Shown here one piece after another: positions 6,914 through 14,349 of a stretch of 14,352 nucleotides of DNA (position 1 is the stretch's first letter; every line of letters starts with the position of its first letter). Origin of the DNA: CAZWSE01 sp964636575 (GTDB lineage: Bacteria; Pseudomonadota; Alphaproteobacteria; Rhodobacterales; Rhodobacteraceae); assembly GCA_964636575.1 (NCBI GenBank), contig CAZWSE010000084.1, positions 1 to 14,352 on the forward strand, given 5' to 3'. Under the pieces are notes generated by a model that made no database searches, was not told the DNA's origin, and worked only from the letters and a program-made list of their open reading frames with translations. A program made the translations under genes and the position numbers.

Positions 6914-8454
6914 CGCTTTGTCTTCACAATCGTCGCCGCATCAAGCGTCTGCGCCAGCGACATAAACCGCGCCTCTGCGACCTCTCCGAACAACGGCCCT
7001 GCCGCCGCGGTCAGGGTCAGTTTCAAGATCTTTTTCTTCGGCTGCCACGTCAATTCGCCCAAGCCTTCGTCTGTGCGCATCCAAAGCATCGCACCAAAGC
7101 GCATCGCCTTACCCAGAATTTCAGCCTCGCGCTGGGTCTTTTCATCCAGCAGATCAAACAATTCATCAAATCGCGATCCCGACCGGCTGTTGGAATAACG
7201 GTACAAAAGCGCCAGCCCCAAAAACACCCGCTCTGAGTGTTTCAGCCCGCCTAGATTGGCGCGTGTCGAATTGTCGAAACAGATTTCAGCGCGGTAATCA
7301 GGATGCGCCCGCCAACTGACGTCGTGCAGCAAACAGGCCGCCTTGACCAATCGCTTGCGCGCATCGGGGGCGGATTTGAACAGCGGCATGATGAAGTTGA
7401 ACAGGGTCTTACCGAACCCCGGCAGACGCGCGTCCTTGGCTTCGGCGAACCGCGCCGCCTCAATCAGCGGATCACGGTCGCGGATGCGTTGTGGCATTTG
7501 CTCGTACAGCATCCCTTCGCGGATACCGTAGCTGGAAATGGCGATGTCCTTGGGCTTGAAGGTCTTGACCAAGCGTTTCAGCACCTCAGCCGCATAGGGC
7601 ACCAGCGCCATACGGGTTGAGGACACCCCGCAGCGCGCGCGCAGTTCATCGGCATCGTGCTTGGCGATATAATCAATCGTGGCATAGACCGATTTGACGG
7701 TCATCCGGTATTCATGGAGCACCTGCAAAGGGTAGCCGCGCCGCTCCATATCGATCCGCGCAATCGCCCGCCACGACCCGCCGACCAGAAACAAGCGGTC
7801 GCGTTGGGTGCCCATGACCTCGCTTAAATCGACGATCACCTCTTTGATATGGGCGGTACGGGCCTTCTTGCCGCCCTTCATAGGTTGCAGTTTCAAGGGG
7901 CCAAGCTGGGACGACACGCGCTTGCCAACGCGCCCGCCGGCAATTTCGGCCAGCTCCATCGAAGATCCGCCAATATCGCAGACCAGCCCGTAAGACCCCG
8001 GCCAGCCCAGCAAGACACCTTGGGCGGACAAACGGGCCTCTTCCTTGCCGTCAATCACCCACAGCTTCAATCCGGTCTCGCGCAAAACCTCTTCGCGAAA
8101 GGCGGGGCCGTCGGTCGCATCGCGCACAGCGGCAGTGGCCACAACAGTCAGGGGTGGCAGGTCCATCCCCTTGGCCAGATGCTCAAACCGGCGCAGCGCG
8201 GACAAGGCACGGGTCTTGCCTTCAGGGTTCAGCTTGCCCGTGTCCGACATGCCAGCGCCAAGGCCACACATGATCTTTTCGTTGTAAAAGTAAGCAGGAG
8301 AGCGCGCGGCACCATCAAACACAACCATCCGGACAGAGTTCGACCCAACATCCACAACCCCGACACGGCTCAGGGCCCGCGCACTGGGATCATCGAAGAT
8401 AGGGCGGCCAAACGGGCCCCAGTCTTGCGGCGTGTTTTCAGCTTTTTGATCCAC
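6910..8454 (-). CDS. ppx: Exopolyphosphatase (Ppx/GppA family)
   Basis: A protein of 514 residues of the Ppx/GppA phosphatase family, which removes terminal phosphates from polyphosphate or hydrolyses pppGpp. The ASKHA-fold ATP-phosphate motifs are intact: VVDVGSNSVRMVVFD (33-47), TAAVRDA (107-113), GKEEARL (136-142, containing the likely catalytic Glu) and CDIGGSSMELAE (159-170), then LVGGSWRAIA (223-232). The C-terminal half is HD-like, with ACLLHDVSWRAHPDYR (373-388, His377-Asp378). The start is GTG at 8454, with AAGAGG six bases upstream (8461-8466); the nearby ATG at 8458 is out of frame. It lies 64 bases downstream of ppk, so synthesis and breakdown of polyphosphate are likely encoded together. 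The sequence alone cannot separate polyphosphatase from pppGpp phosphatase, but the ppk neighbour favours polyphosphate. Confidence 0.93.
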   Translation of the reverse strand: MDQKAENTPQDWGPFGRPIFDDPSARALSRVGVVDVGSNSVRMVVFDGAARSPAYFYNEKIMCGLGAGMSDTGKLNPEGKTRALSALRRFEHLAKGMDLPPLTVVATAAVRDATDGPAFREEVLRETGLKLWVIDGKEEARLSAQGVLLGWPGSYGLVCDIGGSSMELAEIAGGRVGKRVSSQLGPLKLQPMKGGKKARTAHIKEVIVDLSEVMGTQRDRLFLVGGSWRAIARIDMERRGYPLQVLHEYRMTVKSVYATIDYIAKHDADELRARCGVSSTRMALVPYAAEVLKRLVKTFKPKDIAISSYGIREGMLYEQMPQRIRDRDPLIEAARFAEAKDARLPGFGKTLFNFIMPLFKSAPDARKRLVKAACLLHDVSWRAHPDYRAEICFDNSTRANLGGLKHSERVFLGLALLYRYSNSRSGSRFDELFDLLDEKTQREAEILGKAMRFGAMLWMRTDEGLGELTWQPKKKILKLTLTAAAGPLFGEVAEARFMSLAQTLDAATIVKTKR

Positions 8455-8518
8455 GCATCACCTCTTTGCGGATGGGTTGGGGCAAAATGCGTGGGATTGG
8501 GCGCGCGGTCAACGGCTG

Positions 8519-10693
8519 CTAATCGTCGCCATGGGTCAACTGCGGCACATCGGACGCACCGGCAGAGCCACGCCCCGACAGCGACGGATTTTCCATGAAA
8601 AAGCGGTGGCAGTTGAAGGCAAAGGTATCCGGCGCAATCTCGGGGCGGCTGAACTGGCCTTGCGCATCCATAACCCAGCTTTGCGCCACATCCGCAAGGT
8701 TCGCGGCCATAATCTGCGAAACGATCTGCGCTTTCACAGTGGCATTGCCAACCTCGACCAGCGTTTCCACACGGCGGTTCAGGTTGCGCCCCATCCAATC
8801 GGCGGATGACATAAACACACGGGCCTTCTTATGCGGCAAGCCATGCCCGTTGCCAAAGCACACAATCCGCGAATGCTCCAAAAACCGACCGACAATGGAT
8901 TTGACACGAATGTTCTCGCTCAACCCCTTCACACCGGGCCGCAGCCCGCAAATACCGCGCACAACCAGATTGATTTTCACACCACCCTGCGAGGCCGCAT
9001 AAAGCGCATCGATGACCTCGGGATCGACGATAGAATTCATCTTCGCCCAAATCTCGGCAGGCTTACCGGCCTTGGCGTGCTCCGCCTCTGCGGCAATCAG
9101 ATCAAGCAGACGCGATTTTAGATCAATCGGCGAAATGGCGAGATTCTCAAGCGCCTCAGGATGCGCATATCCAGACAGATAGTTGAACACCTTGGTGGCA
9201 TCGCGGCCCAGCTTTGCGTCACAGGTAAACAGGGACAGATCGGTATAAACACGGGCCGTAATCGGGTGGTAATTGCCGGTGCCATAGTGGGTATAGGTGA
9301 CCAGTTTGTTACCCTCACGACGCACGACAGTGCTGATTTTTGCGTGCGTTTTCAGATCGATAAAGCCATAAACCACATGCGCGCCTGCACGTTCCAACCG
9401 GCGGGACTGGCGGATATTGGCAGCCTCGTCAAAGCGGGCCTTTAGCTCAACCAAAGCGGTGACAGATTTGCCCTCCTCGGCCGCCTCGCACAGCGCCTCA
9501 ACGATGGGCGAGTTGCGCGATGTGCGGTAAAGCGTCTGCTTGATCGCCACCACATTGGGATCACGGGCAGCCTGCTGCAAAAAGCGGACAACCATATCAA
9601 AGGTCTCATAGGGGTGATGCAGCAGCATGTCTTTTTGACGAATGGCGGCGAACATATCGCCATCATGGTCGCTGACACGTTCCGGCACGCGGGGGGTAAA
9701 GTTGGGCCACAGCAAATCGGTGCGATCATCCAGAACAAGCTCGGACAGATCGGACATACCAAGCATTCCGTCCACTTCGATCAGCTCGGCGGTGTCCACC
9801 TGAAGTTCGGCCATAACAACGGATTTCAGCTTGTCTGGCGCGCCCGTTGAATGGGTCAGGCGCACGACCTCGCCGCGACGGCGGCGTTTCAGGGCGACTT
9901 CAAACTCGCGCACCAGATCTTCGGCCTCGTCCTCGACTTCCAAATCGCTGTCGCGCAGCACGCGGAATTCAAAGTGTCCTTTGACACGGTATCCGGGGAA
10001 CAGACTGCCAATGTTCAACAGCAGCAATTCTTCCAAAGGCAAGAACCTTTGACCGCCATTTTCGGCGGGCAGGCGGATAAACCGTTGCACCTGCGCAGGG
10101 ATCGGCAAAAGCGCTTGAAGGGGGCGTTTGTCCGTCTTGCGTTCCAGTTGCAGCGCCAGCGCGTAGCCCGTGTTGGGGATAAACGGAAAGGGATGTGCAG
10201 GGTCAATCGCAAGCGGGGACAGGACCGCAAAGACCTGACTTAGAAAGACATCCTTAAGGTAGGTGTCATCGGCCTCCGTCAGATCATCGCGGGTCAGGAT
10301 AAAGATGCCTTTGTCCTGCATCTCGGCCTTGATCGCGCCCAGCACCTGTTGCTGCTTTTGCATCAGGCGCCGCGCGTTTTCGTCGATCATAACCAGTTGG
10401 TTGGCAGGGCTGACCCCGTCTGACGCAGGCGTCGTATTGCCCGCCAGTGCCAATTCGCGCAGGCCCGCCACGCGCACGGTGTAAAACTCATCCAGATTGG
10501 TCGCCGAAATCGACAGAAACCGCAGCCGTTCCAGCAAAGGCACACGCGGGTTTTCAGCCTCTTCGATGACCCGCCAGTTGAACCCCAGCCAGCTGAGTTC
10601 GCGGTTATAGAACCGGCCCGGCCCTTGCAGATCAAGGTCCTCCAGCGCCACGGGGGCGGGGAAAGGGGCAGTCAGGAAATCGGATTGGGTCAT
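8519..10693 (-). CDS. ppk1: Polyphosphate kinase 1
   Basis: A protein of 724 residues that polymerises the gamma-phosphate of ATP into inorganic polyphosphate; the RNA-degradosome-associated name used for this family in other bacteria rests on homology only. Domains follow the Ppk1 order: N-terminal GRFYNRELSWLGFNWRVIEE (26-45) and FLSISATNLDEFYTVRVAGL (59-78), head-domain HPFPFIPNTGYAL (167-179), then the two phospholipase-D-like catalytic domains. HHPYETFDMVVRF (359-371) and VVAIKQTLYR (381-390) flank the nucleotide site. The autophosphorylated histidine is His450 in KTHAKIS (E. coli His435), and the second is His606 in RFLEHSRI (E. coli His592). All appear intact and length is normal. The ATG at 10693 has no good ribosome site; the sequence 51 bases upstream is the hdaA stop codon. 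CATAAA ends six bases before the ATG but lacks a matching -35. Confidence 0.96.
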   Translation of the reverse strand: MTQSDFLTAPFPAPVALEDLDLQGPGRFYNRELSWLGFNWRVIEEAENPRVPLLERLRFLSISATNLDEFYTVRVAGLRELALAGNTTPASDGVSPANQLVMIDENARRLMQKQQQVLGAIKAEMQDKGIFILTRDDLTEADDTYLKDVFLSQVFAVLSPLAIDPAHPFPFIPNTGYALALQLERKTDKRPLQALLPIPAQVQRFIRLPAENGGQRFLPLEELLLLNIGSLFPGYRVKGHFEFRVLRDSDLEVEDEAEDLVREFEVALKRRRRGEVVRLTHSTGAPDKLKSVVMAELQVDTAELIEVDGMLGMSDLSELVLDDRTDLLWPNFTPRVPERVSDHDGDMFAAIRQKDMLLHHPYETFDMVVRFLQQAARDPNVVAIKQTLYRTSRNSPIVEALCEAAEEGKSVTALVELKARFDEAANIRQSRRLERAGAHVVYGFIDLKTHAKISTVVRREGNKLVTYTHYGTGNYHPITARVYTDLSLFTCDAKLGRDATKVFNYLSGYAHPEALENLAISPIDLKSRLLDLIAAEAEHAKAGKPAEIWAKMNSIVDPEVIDALYAASQGGVKINLVVRGICGLRPGVKGLSENIRVKSIVGRFLEHSRIVCFGNGHGLPHKKARVFMSSADWMGRNLNRRVETLVEVGNATVKAQIVSQIMAANLADVAQSWVMDAQGQFSRPEIAPDTFAFNCHRFFMENPSLSGRGSAGASDVPQLTHGDD

Positions 10694-10744
10694 GTATGCT
10701 TTATGGCGTTTGGCTGTGTCGGAAAGATGACAGTATCGCGTAGC

Positions 10745-11416
10745 TTAGGGGGCATTGTCCAGCAAACGCACTGCCAAGGGCCGTGTGATCGGTTTGCCTT
10801 GGTCCAGCGCAAAGCGATCAAGCCGGTCAATCACGTCGCGGGCGGCGGCAAAAGACCGGTCAATCCGCTTGATCAGATAGGGGATCACATCCGGCGGCGG
10901 GGTCAGTTGTTTGTCCGCCAGCAGCTTGGCCATGACCACCGACAGCAGCGCGTCATCAGGGTCTTGCAAGGGCGCGATCTGTGCTGACTGCATCCGGCTT
11001 TGCAAATCCGGCAGCGCCAACCCCCAAAGCGACGGGTCGCGGTCTCCGGTCAGTAAAATTGAATGACCTTCTGCCAGTACAAGGTTGAAAAGATGGAATA
11101 ATGCGGTTTGGCCGTCGGGGTTACCTTGCAGGTTTTGCACGTTCTCAACCGCGACAGGTCCGCCTGCCAGATCGGGGATCGCAGGCTCGGTCAGGTCCGT
11201 GGCCTCAACGATTTGCGCGCCGCTGTTTGCGGCCCAGACATGCACCAGATGGGTTTTGCCGGACCCTGCAGGGCCGGTCAGCACCAGCCGCGCGCCCGCC
11301 CATTCGGGCCATGCATCAATCATCGCAACCGCCACAGCGTTTGAGGGCGAGACAAAAAAGTCGTCGCGCCCAAGTGCGGTGACACTTGGCAGATCAAAGC
11401 TCAGTTGTTGGCTCAC
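10745..11416 (-). CDS. hdaA: DnaA inactivator HdaA
   Basis: A protein of 223 residues, an AAA+ relative of DnaA domain III without the DNA-binding domain. With the sliding clamp it stimulates ATP hydrolysis by DnaA to prevent re-initiation. The N-terminus QQLSFDLP (3-10) fits the clamp-binding QL-x-x-DL motif of Hda. Walker A is GPAGSGKTH (48-56); sensor 1 lies in ILLTGDRDP (120-128), and LQSRMQSAQI (138-147) holds the arginine-finger Arg141. The Walker B-like segment VAVENV (88-93) has Asn where alphaproteobacterial HdaA usually shows Asp, as I recall. The start is GTG at 11416, with AAGGA six bases before it, overlapping the upstream TGA by four bases (GTGA). It is therefore translated together with the membrane protein gene and sits upstream of ppk. 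Confidence 0.9.
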   Translation of the reverse strand: MSQQLSFDLPSVTALGRDDFFVSPSNAVAVAMIDAWPEWAGARLVLTGPAGSGKTHLVHVWAANSGAQIVEATDLTEPAIPDLAGGPVAVENVQNLQGNPDGQTALFHLFNLVLAEGHSILLTGDRDPSLWGLALPDLQSRMQSAQIAPLQDPDDALLSVVMAKLLADKQLTPPPDVIPYLIKRIDRSFAAARDVIDRLDRFALDQGKPITRPLAVRLLDNAP

Positions 11417-12480
11417 CCGTCGTCCTTGCCAGCAAGGCCAGTGTAAAGGCGGCTGCCTTGGTATTGCAGGACCGCAAAGCGGGTCAAAACGCCCAAGGAC
11501 GCGGCCACAGGCACGGCCACCAGCATGCCCACAAATCCGAACAGGGCCCCAAAGACAGACAGGGCAAGGATCAGCCAGACCGGATGTAACCCGACAGAGC
11601 TTCCAACCAGTTTCGGCGTCAGGAAATTGCCCTCAATCACCTGTCCGACCACGAAGATGCCCGCGACAAGACCCAAAGACACCCAATCGCCCCAGAACTG
11701 GAACAGCCCCAACCCGATGGCTAAGGCCCCACCGATCAAAGCGCCCAGATAGGGGATGAAGGTGACCAGTCCGGCGACAAAGCCCACAACCAGCCCGAAC
11801 TGCAACCCGACCAGCATCAACGCGATGGCGTAGTAGCTGCCAAGGATCAGACAGACAGTGCCCATGCCGCGAATGAACGAGGCCAGCGTGTTGTCAATCT
11901 CTCCGGCCAGTTGACGGATCATAGGGGCATGATCGCGGGGCAAAAGCTGATCCACACGCGCGACCATATTGTCCCAATCGAGCAGCAGATAAACGGCCAC
12001 GACAGGGACGATCACAAACAGTACAACGATGTTGATCAGGGATGAGACGGACGAGAACACAGTGTTGATCAGCTCACCACCGCGGCTGCGGATGACATCA
12101 CCGACAGTGGCCAGCGACGTGTTTAGGGTGGATCCTTCTTCCAAGGCAGACGGGAAGGTCTCGCGCAGGAAAGCCTCGAGATCACGGAACAATCTGGGTG
12201 CAATTTCAAACAGTTGAACGGTCTGAGCGACAAGCGCCGGGATAACCAGCAAGGCCATAATGACAAAGACCAGAATGGCAACAACGGTGATAATGGCAGT
12301 GGCAGCCGCACGGGACGCGCCCATGCGCTCCAACCGGTCGGCCACAGGATCAAGGAAATAGGCAATCGCGCCGCCCAGAACAAAGGGAAGCAACACATCG
12401 CCCAAGGCCCACAGCAGGGCGGCGATGACAAGCGTTACAATGCCCCAGTATTTTGCCTGATCACGAACGGGAAGGGCCAT
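11413..12480 (-). CDS. AI-2E family (PerM-like) membrane transporter
   Basis: A protein of 355 residues with the family's layout. Two hydrophobic spans come first (about 11-40 and 62-84), then a long soluble helical stretch, a span near 146-167, and clustered spans from 208 to 328. Typical signatures are FIPYLGALIGG (241-251) and IEGNFLTPKLVGSSVGLHP (282-300). Members export autoinducer-2, or act as sodium-proton antiporters, in other bacteria; the substrate here is unknown. I start it at the ATG at 12480 because GTGAGG (12487-12492) is six bases upstream; an in-frame GTG at 12492 lies inside that ribosome site and is rejected. It is the first gene of the probable perM-like, hdaA, ppk, ppx unit, and its stop overlaps the hdaA start. 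Confidence 0.92.
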   Translation of the reverse strand: MALPVRDQAKYWGIVTLVIAALLWALGDVLLPFVLGGAIAYFLDPVADRLERMGASRAAATAIITVVAILVFVIMALLVIPALVAQTVQLFEIAPRLFRDLEAFLRETFPSALEEGSTLNTSLATVGDVIRSRGGELINTVFSSVSSLINIVVLFVIVPVVAVYLLLDWDNMVARVDQLLPRDHAPMIRQLAGEIDNTLASFIRGMGTVCLILGSYYAIALMLVGLQFGLVVGFVAGLVTFIPYLGALIGGALAIGLGLFQFWGDWVSLGLVAGIFVVGQVIEGNFLTPKLVGSSVGLHPVWLILALSVFGALFGFVGMLVAVPVAASLGVLTRFAVLQYQGSRLYTGLAGKDDG

Positions 12481-12486
12481 AGGATG

Positions 12487-12492
12487 CCTCAC
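12487..12492 (-). promoter_or_regulatory. Ribosome binding site of the AI-2E family gene
   Basis: GTGAGG on the minus strand, six bases before the ATG at 12480. It excludes the in-frame GTG at 12492 as start. Its GTG is the end of one arm of the inverted repeat at 12490-12526. Confidence 0.65.
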
Positions 12493-12526
12493 TTATTGCA
12501 GGGTCTATGCCCTCATTGCCTAAGTG
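12490..12526 (-). repeat. Inverted repeat in the leader of the AI-2E family gene
   Basis: CACTTA (12490-12495 on the plus strand) and TAAGTG (12521-12526) are exact reverse complements, 25 bases apart, with GGG/CCC (12501-12503 and 12510-12512) able to pair inside. In the minus-strand transcript the outer arm reaches the first bases of the ribosome binding site, so folding could limit translation, or it could be a protein-binding site. The inner loops are uneven, so stability is uncertain. Confidence 0.35.
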
Positions 12527-12563
12527 AAAACGGGGACCAAGACCAGCCCCGAAAGGGGGGCAC

Positions 12564-12600
12564 AAAAAACGCGCCCGCATGGGTTGACCACGGGGCGCGT
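12564..12600 (-). terminator. Rho-independent terminator after the DUF937 gene
   Basis: On the minus strand an 8-base GC-rich stem (ACGCGCCC at 12600-12593, GGGCGCGT at 12576-12569) encloses a 16-base loop and runs straight into six T. It begins 31 bases after the DUF937 stop codon and insulates that gene from the AI-2E family operon. Confidence 0.85.
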
Positions 12601-12631
12601 CTTTGGGTTTTAAAGAACAGCAAGGAAGGGG

Positions 12632-13657
12632 TTAGCCACCCATGCTTTCCATCTTCTCAAACATGGTGTCCGCGATGGGCTGCAAGATACCACCGGCACC
12701 TGAGGCCTCGATGGCGTTTTCAATCATCGGACGGATGGCACCCAAGGCGGTGCCCACAATACCACCAAAGGCGGTTTTCTGGGCGTCTGGCAGCTTGTCG
12801 GCCAGACCGCTGATACCATCAAGGGAGGTGTTGAAATCGTTCAAGGCAGGGACAGCGGCCTCAGCACTTGCGGTGTCGGTGATACCGCCAACAGTTGTTT
12901 TCAAACCATCAATGGCAGTGTTGAACTGACCGCCGATATCAACGCCGTCGACTTCAAAGCTCTGGCTTTCCATCATGTCGGTGGCCTTATCGACCTGACC
13001 GCCAAGGAAGTACCAGGCGAGACCGGCCAGAATGACCAGCGGCAGAATGAACTTCATCAAACCGCCGGACTTCGGGGCAGGGGCCGCTGCGGCAGGGGCA
13101 GGGGTCGCTGCGCCAGGAACGGCATCCAGCAATCCAAGGCCTTTGACTTGGGCGGCATAATCAGCAGGAACCGCATCGCCAATGTTCTGGGCTTGGTCAG
13201 ATAGCAAAGCGGCCAAACCATCAGCATCCAAACCCTGTTCCTGAACTTGAGTTTTCAAAGCACCCAAAACGGCAGGGGCAGCCATGCCAGCAAGGGACAT
13301 GCTTTCTTGGGCGGACACACCACCATAGTTGGCCAGTGAATTGGTCAGTTGATCCATTGGCGATCCACCAAGGAAATCGCGAAGCATACCAGAACCCTGA
13401 CCGGCCATATCGGCAGGGGCACCAGTCTCTAGGCTTTTGGCAAAACTGTCAGGGCTGCTGTCAGGCTGTCCCTTAATCAGATCAAGCAATCCACCCGCGC
13501 CGCCAGATTTGGCTTTTCCGGCAAACATCGCCATGATCGTCGGCACAGCGGCCATAATCAGTTTGGTCGCCACAGGACCACGTATTCCGAGCATTCCAGC
13601 GATTTTCGTAATCACGACTGGCGCCAAATACTTCATACCCATCGAAACAATATTCAT
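12632..13657 (-). CDS. DUF937 domain protein with one membrane span
   Basis: A protein of 341 residues. Residues about 1-160 are Gly/Ala/Met-rich and resemble DUF937, with segments such as YGGVSAQESMSLAGMAAPAV (111-130). A Pro/Ala linker (about 181-197) is followed by one hydrophobic span, MKFILPLVILAGLAWYFLGG (201-220). The 120-residue C-terminal part is helical, Cys-free and without a motif I recognise. There is no signal peptide, and lysines precede the span, so I infer a cytoplasmic DUF937 part and a periplasmic tail. The start ATG at 13657 is preceded by GGTGAG, five bases away. The function of DUF937 is not established. The gene has its own candidate promoter and a strong terminator, so it is probably transcribed alone. 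Confidence 0.85.
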   Translation of the reverse strand: MNIVSMGMKYLAPVVITKIAGMLGIRGPVATKLIMAAVPTIMAMFAGKAKSGGAGGLLDLIKGQPDSSPDSFAKSLETGAPADMAGQGSGMLRDFLGGSPMDQLTNSLANYGGVSAQESMSLAGMAAPAVLGALKTQVQEQGLDADGLAALLSDQAQNIGDAVPADYAAQVKGLGLLDAVPGAATPAPAAAAPAPKSGGLMKFILPLVILAGLAWYFLGGQVDKATDMMESQSFEVDGVDIGGQFNTAIDGLKTTVGGITDTASAEAAVPALNDFNTSLDGISGLADKLPDAQKTAFGGIVGTALGAIRPMIENAIEASGAGGILQPIADTMFEKMESMGG

Positions 13658-13685
13658 GTCATCTCACCCATTGTTAACTGAACCA

Positions 13686-13714
13686 TGCATAGTCAGTACG
13701 GGCGGAATGGTCAA
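13686..13714 (-). promoter_or_regulatory. Candidate promoter of the DUF937 gene
   Basis: On the minus strand TTGACC (13714-13709, five of six to TTGACA), a 17-base spacer, then TATGCA (13691-13686, matching the first three -10 bases). Transcription would start around 13679, leaving a leader of about 22 bases that contains the ribosome site. By-eye call. Confidence 0.45.
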
Positions 13715-13762
13715 ATTGGGCCAAGAAAATAGGCGGAAATTGGGGCGTTGCGGCAGAAAGTG

Positions 13763-13798
13763 GCTTGGGGCCAATGACAGATCATCGAGGCCCCAAGC
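13763..13798 (-). terminator. Hairpin, probable terminator of the fasciclin gene
   Basis: A perfect 10-base inverted repeat (GCTTGGGGCC at 13763-13772, GGCCCCAAGC at 13789-13798) encloses a 16-base loop in which ATGA and TCAT can pair further. It begins 23 bases after the fasciclin stop codon. The tract after the stem on the minus strand is CACTTTCT, poorer in T than a classic terminator, so termination may be partial. Confidence 0.6.
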
Positions 13799-13821
13799 GA
13801 TTGTTTCAAATGTGGTTTAGG

Positions 13822-14336
13822 TTAGTGGCAGGCCGGGCGGGTGCCGGGCAACAGAACCTTGTCGACCACATGGATCACGCCATTGTCGGCCATGATGTCG
13901 GCGATCACGACCGTCGCGGTCTCACCGGTGCCATCTGCGATGGTCACACCGCTGGCACCTTTGGAAATGCACAAACGCTCGGACGCAAGTACCGGCTTGA
14001 AATAGGTGGACCCGTTTGGAATCTGGCCGGCTGTCAGTTTGCGGTCATCCACATGGTACAGCAGCACATTGGTCAGCTGCCTTTGTTTTCGGGCTTCAGC
14101 AGGGTTTCGACAGTGCCTTCGGGCAGGGCTGCGAAAGCATCGTTCACGGGGGCATAGACGGTGAAGGGCCCGTCGCCTTTCAATGTGTCGACCAGACCAG
14201 CGGCGGTGACGGCGGCCACAAGCGTGCTGAAACGCTCGTCCGCGGCGGCGATATCTACGATGTCGGCGGCCTGTGCGGCGGTTGAAAATGTGAGTGCAGT
14301 GGCCAGTGTGGCGGCGGTTGTTTTTAGAAATGTCAT
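13822..14336 (-). pseudogene. Fasciclin (FAS1) domain secreted protein, frameshifted
   Basis: Two adjacent frames together make one FAS1 protein of 171 residues. The first part starts at ATG 14336 with AAGGGA seven bases upstream. It has a signal peptide (residues 1-23, ending AQA) and the first FAS1 motif, FTVYAPVNDAF. It runs to a TGA at 14075-14073. The second part, in the frame one base over, continues from about 14079 with QLTNVLLYHVDD (the Tyr-His motif) and the final motif VIHVVDKVLLP, ending at 13822. Adding one base at the GGC around 14079-14081 (as in GGCCAG) restores a continuous domain, so a one-base deletion is the simplest reading. FAS1 domains usually act in adhesion or at the cell surface. 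It may be a true pseudogene or a sequencing error. Confidence 0.85.
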
Positions 14337-14343
14337 CTGTCGT

Positions 14344-14349
14344 TCCCTT
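14344..14349 (-). promoter_or_regulatory. Ribosome binding site of the fasciclin gene
   Basis: AAGGGA on the minus strand, seven bases before the ATG at 14336. It shows that translation signals of the broken gene are still intact. Its promoter would lie beyond the window end. Confidence 0.6.

Noticed and set aside
7849..8598. Open frame of 249 codons on the plus strand
   Set aside because: It is antisense to ppx, which has all its motifs. It has no ribosome site and a composition typical of shadow frames.
10694..10744. Possible leaderless promoter before ppk (CATAAA six bases before the ATG)
   Set aside because: The -10-like box has the right distance, but no -35 is found at 16-18 bases, and ppk is likely expressed from the upstream operon.
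12547..12558. Small hairpin CCCC-GAAA-GGGG upstream of the AI-2E family gene
   Set aside because: The stem has only four pairs and is not followed by a T tract on either strand. I do not call it a terminator or riboswitch.
12214..12813. Open frame of 199 codons on the plus strand crossing the terminator region
   Set aside because: It runs over the AI-2E family gene start, the terminator and the DUF937 end, and its product is low in hydrophobic residues and repetitive in Gln/Arg.
14076..14090. Programmed minus-one frameshift in the fasciclin gene
   Set aside because: A minus-one slip would restore the frame, but there is no slippery heptamer before the stop. A one-base deletion or sequencing error is simpler.
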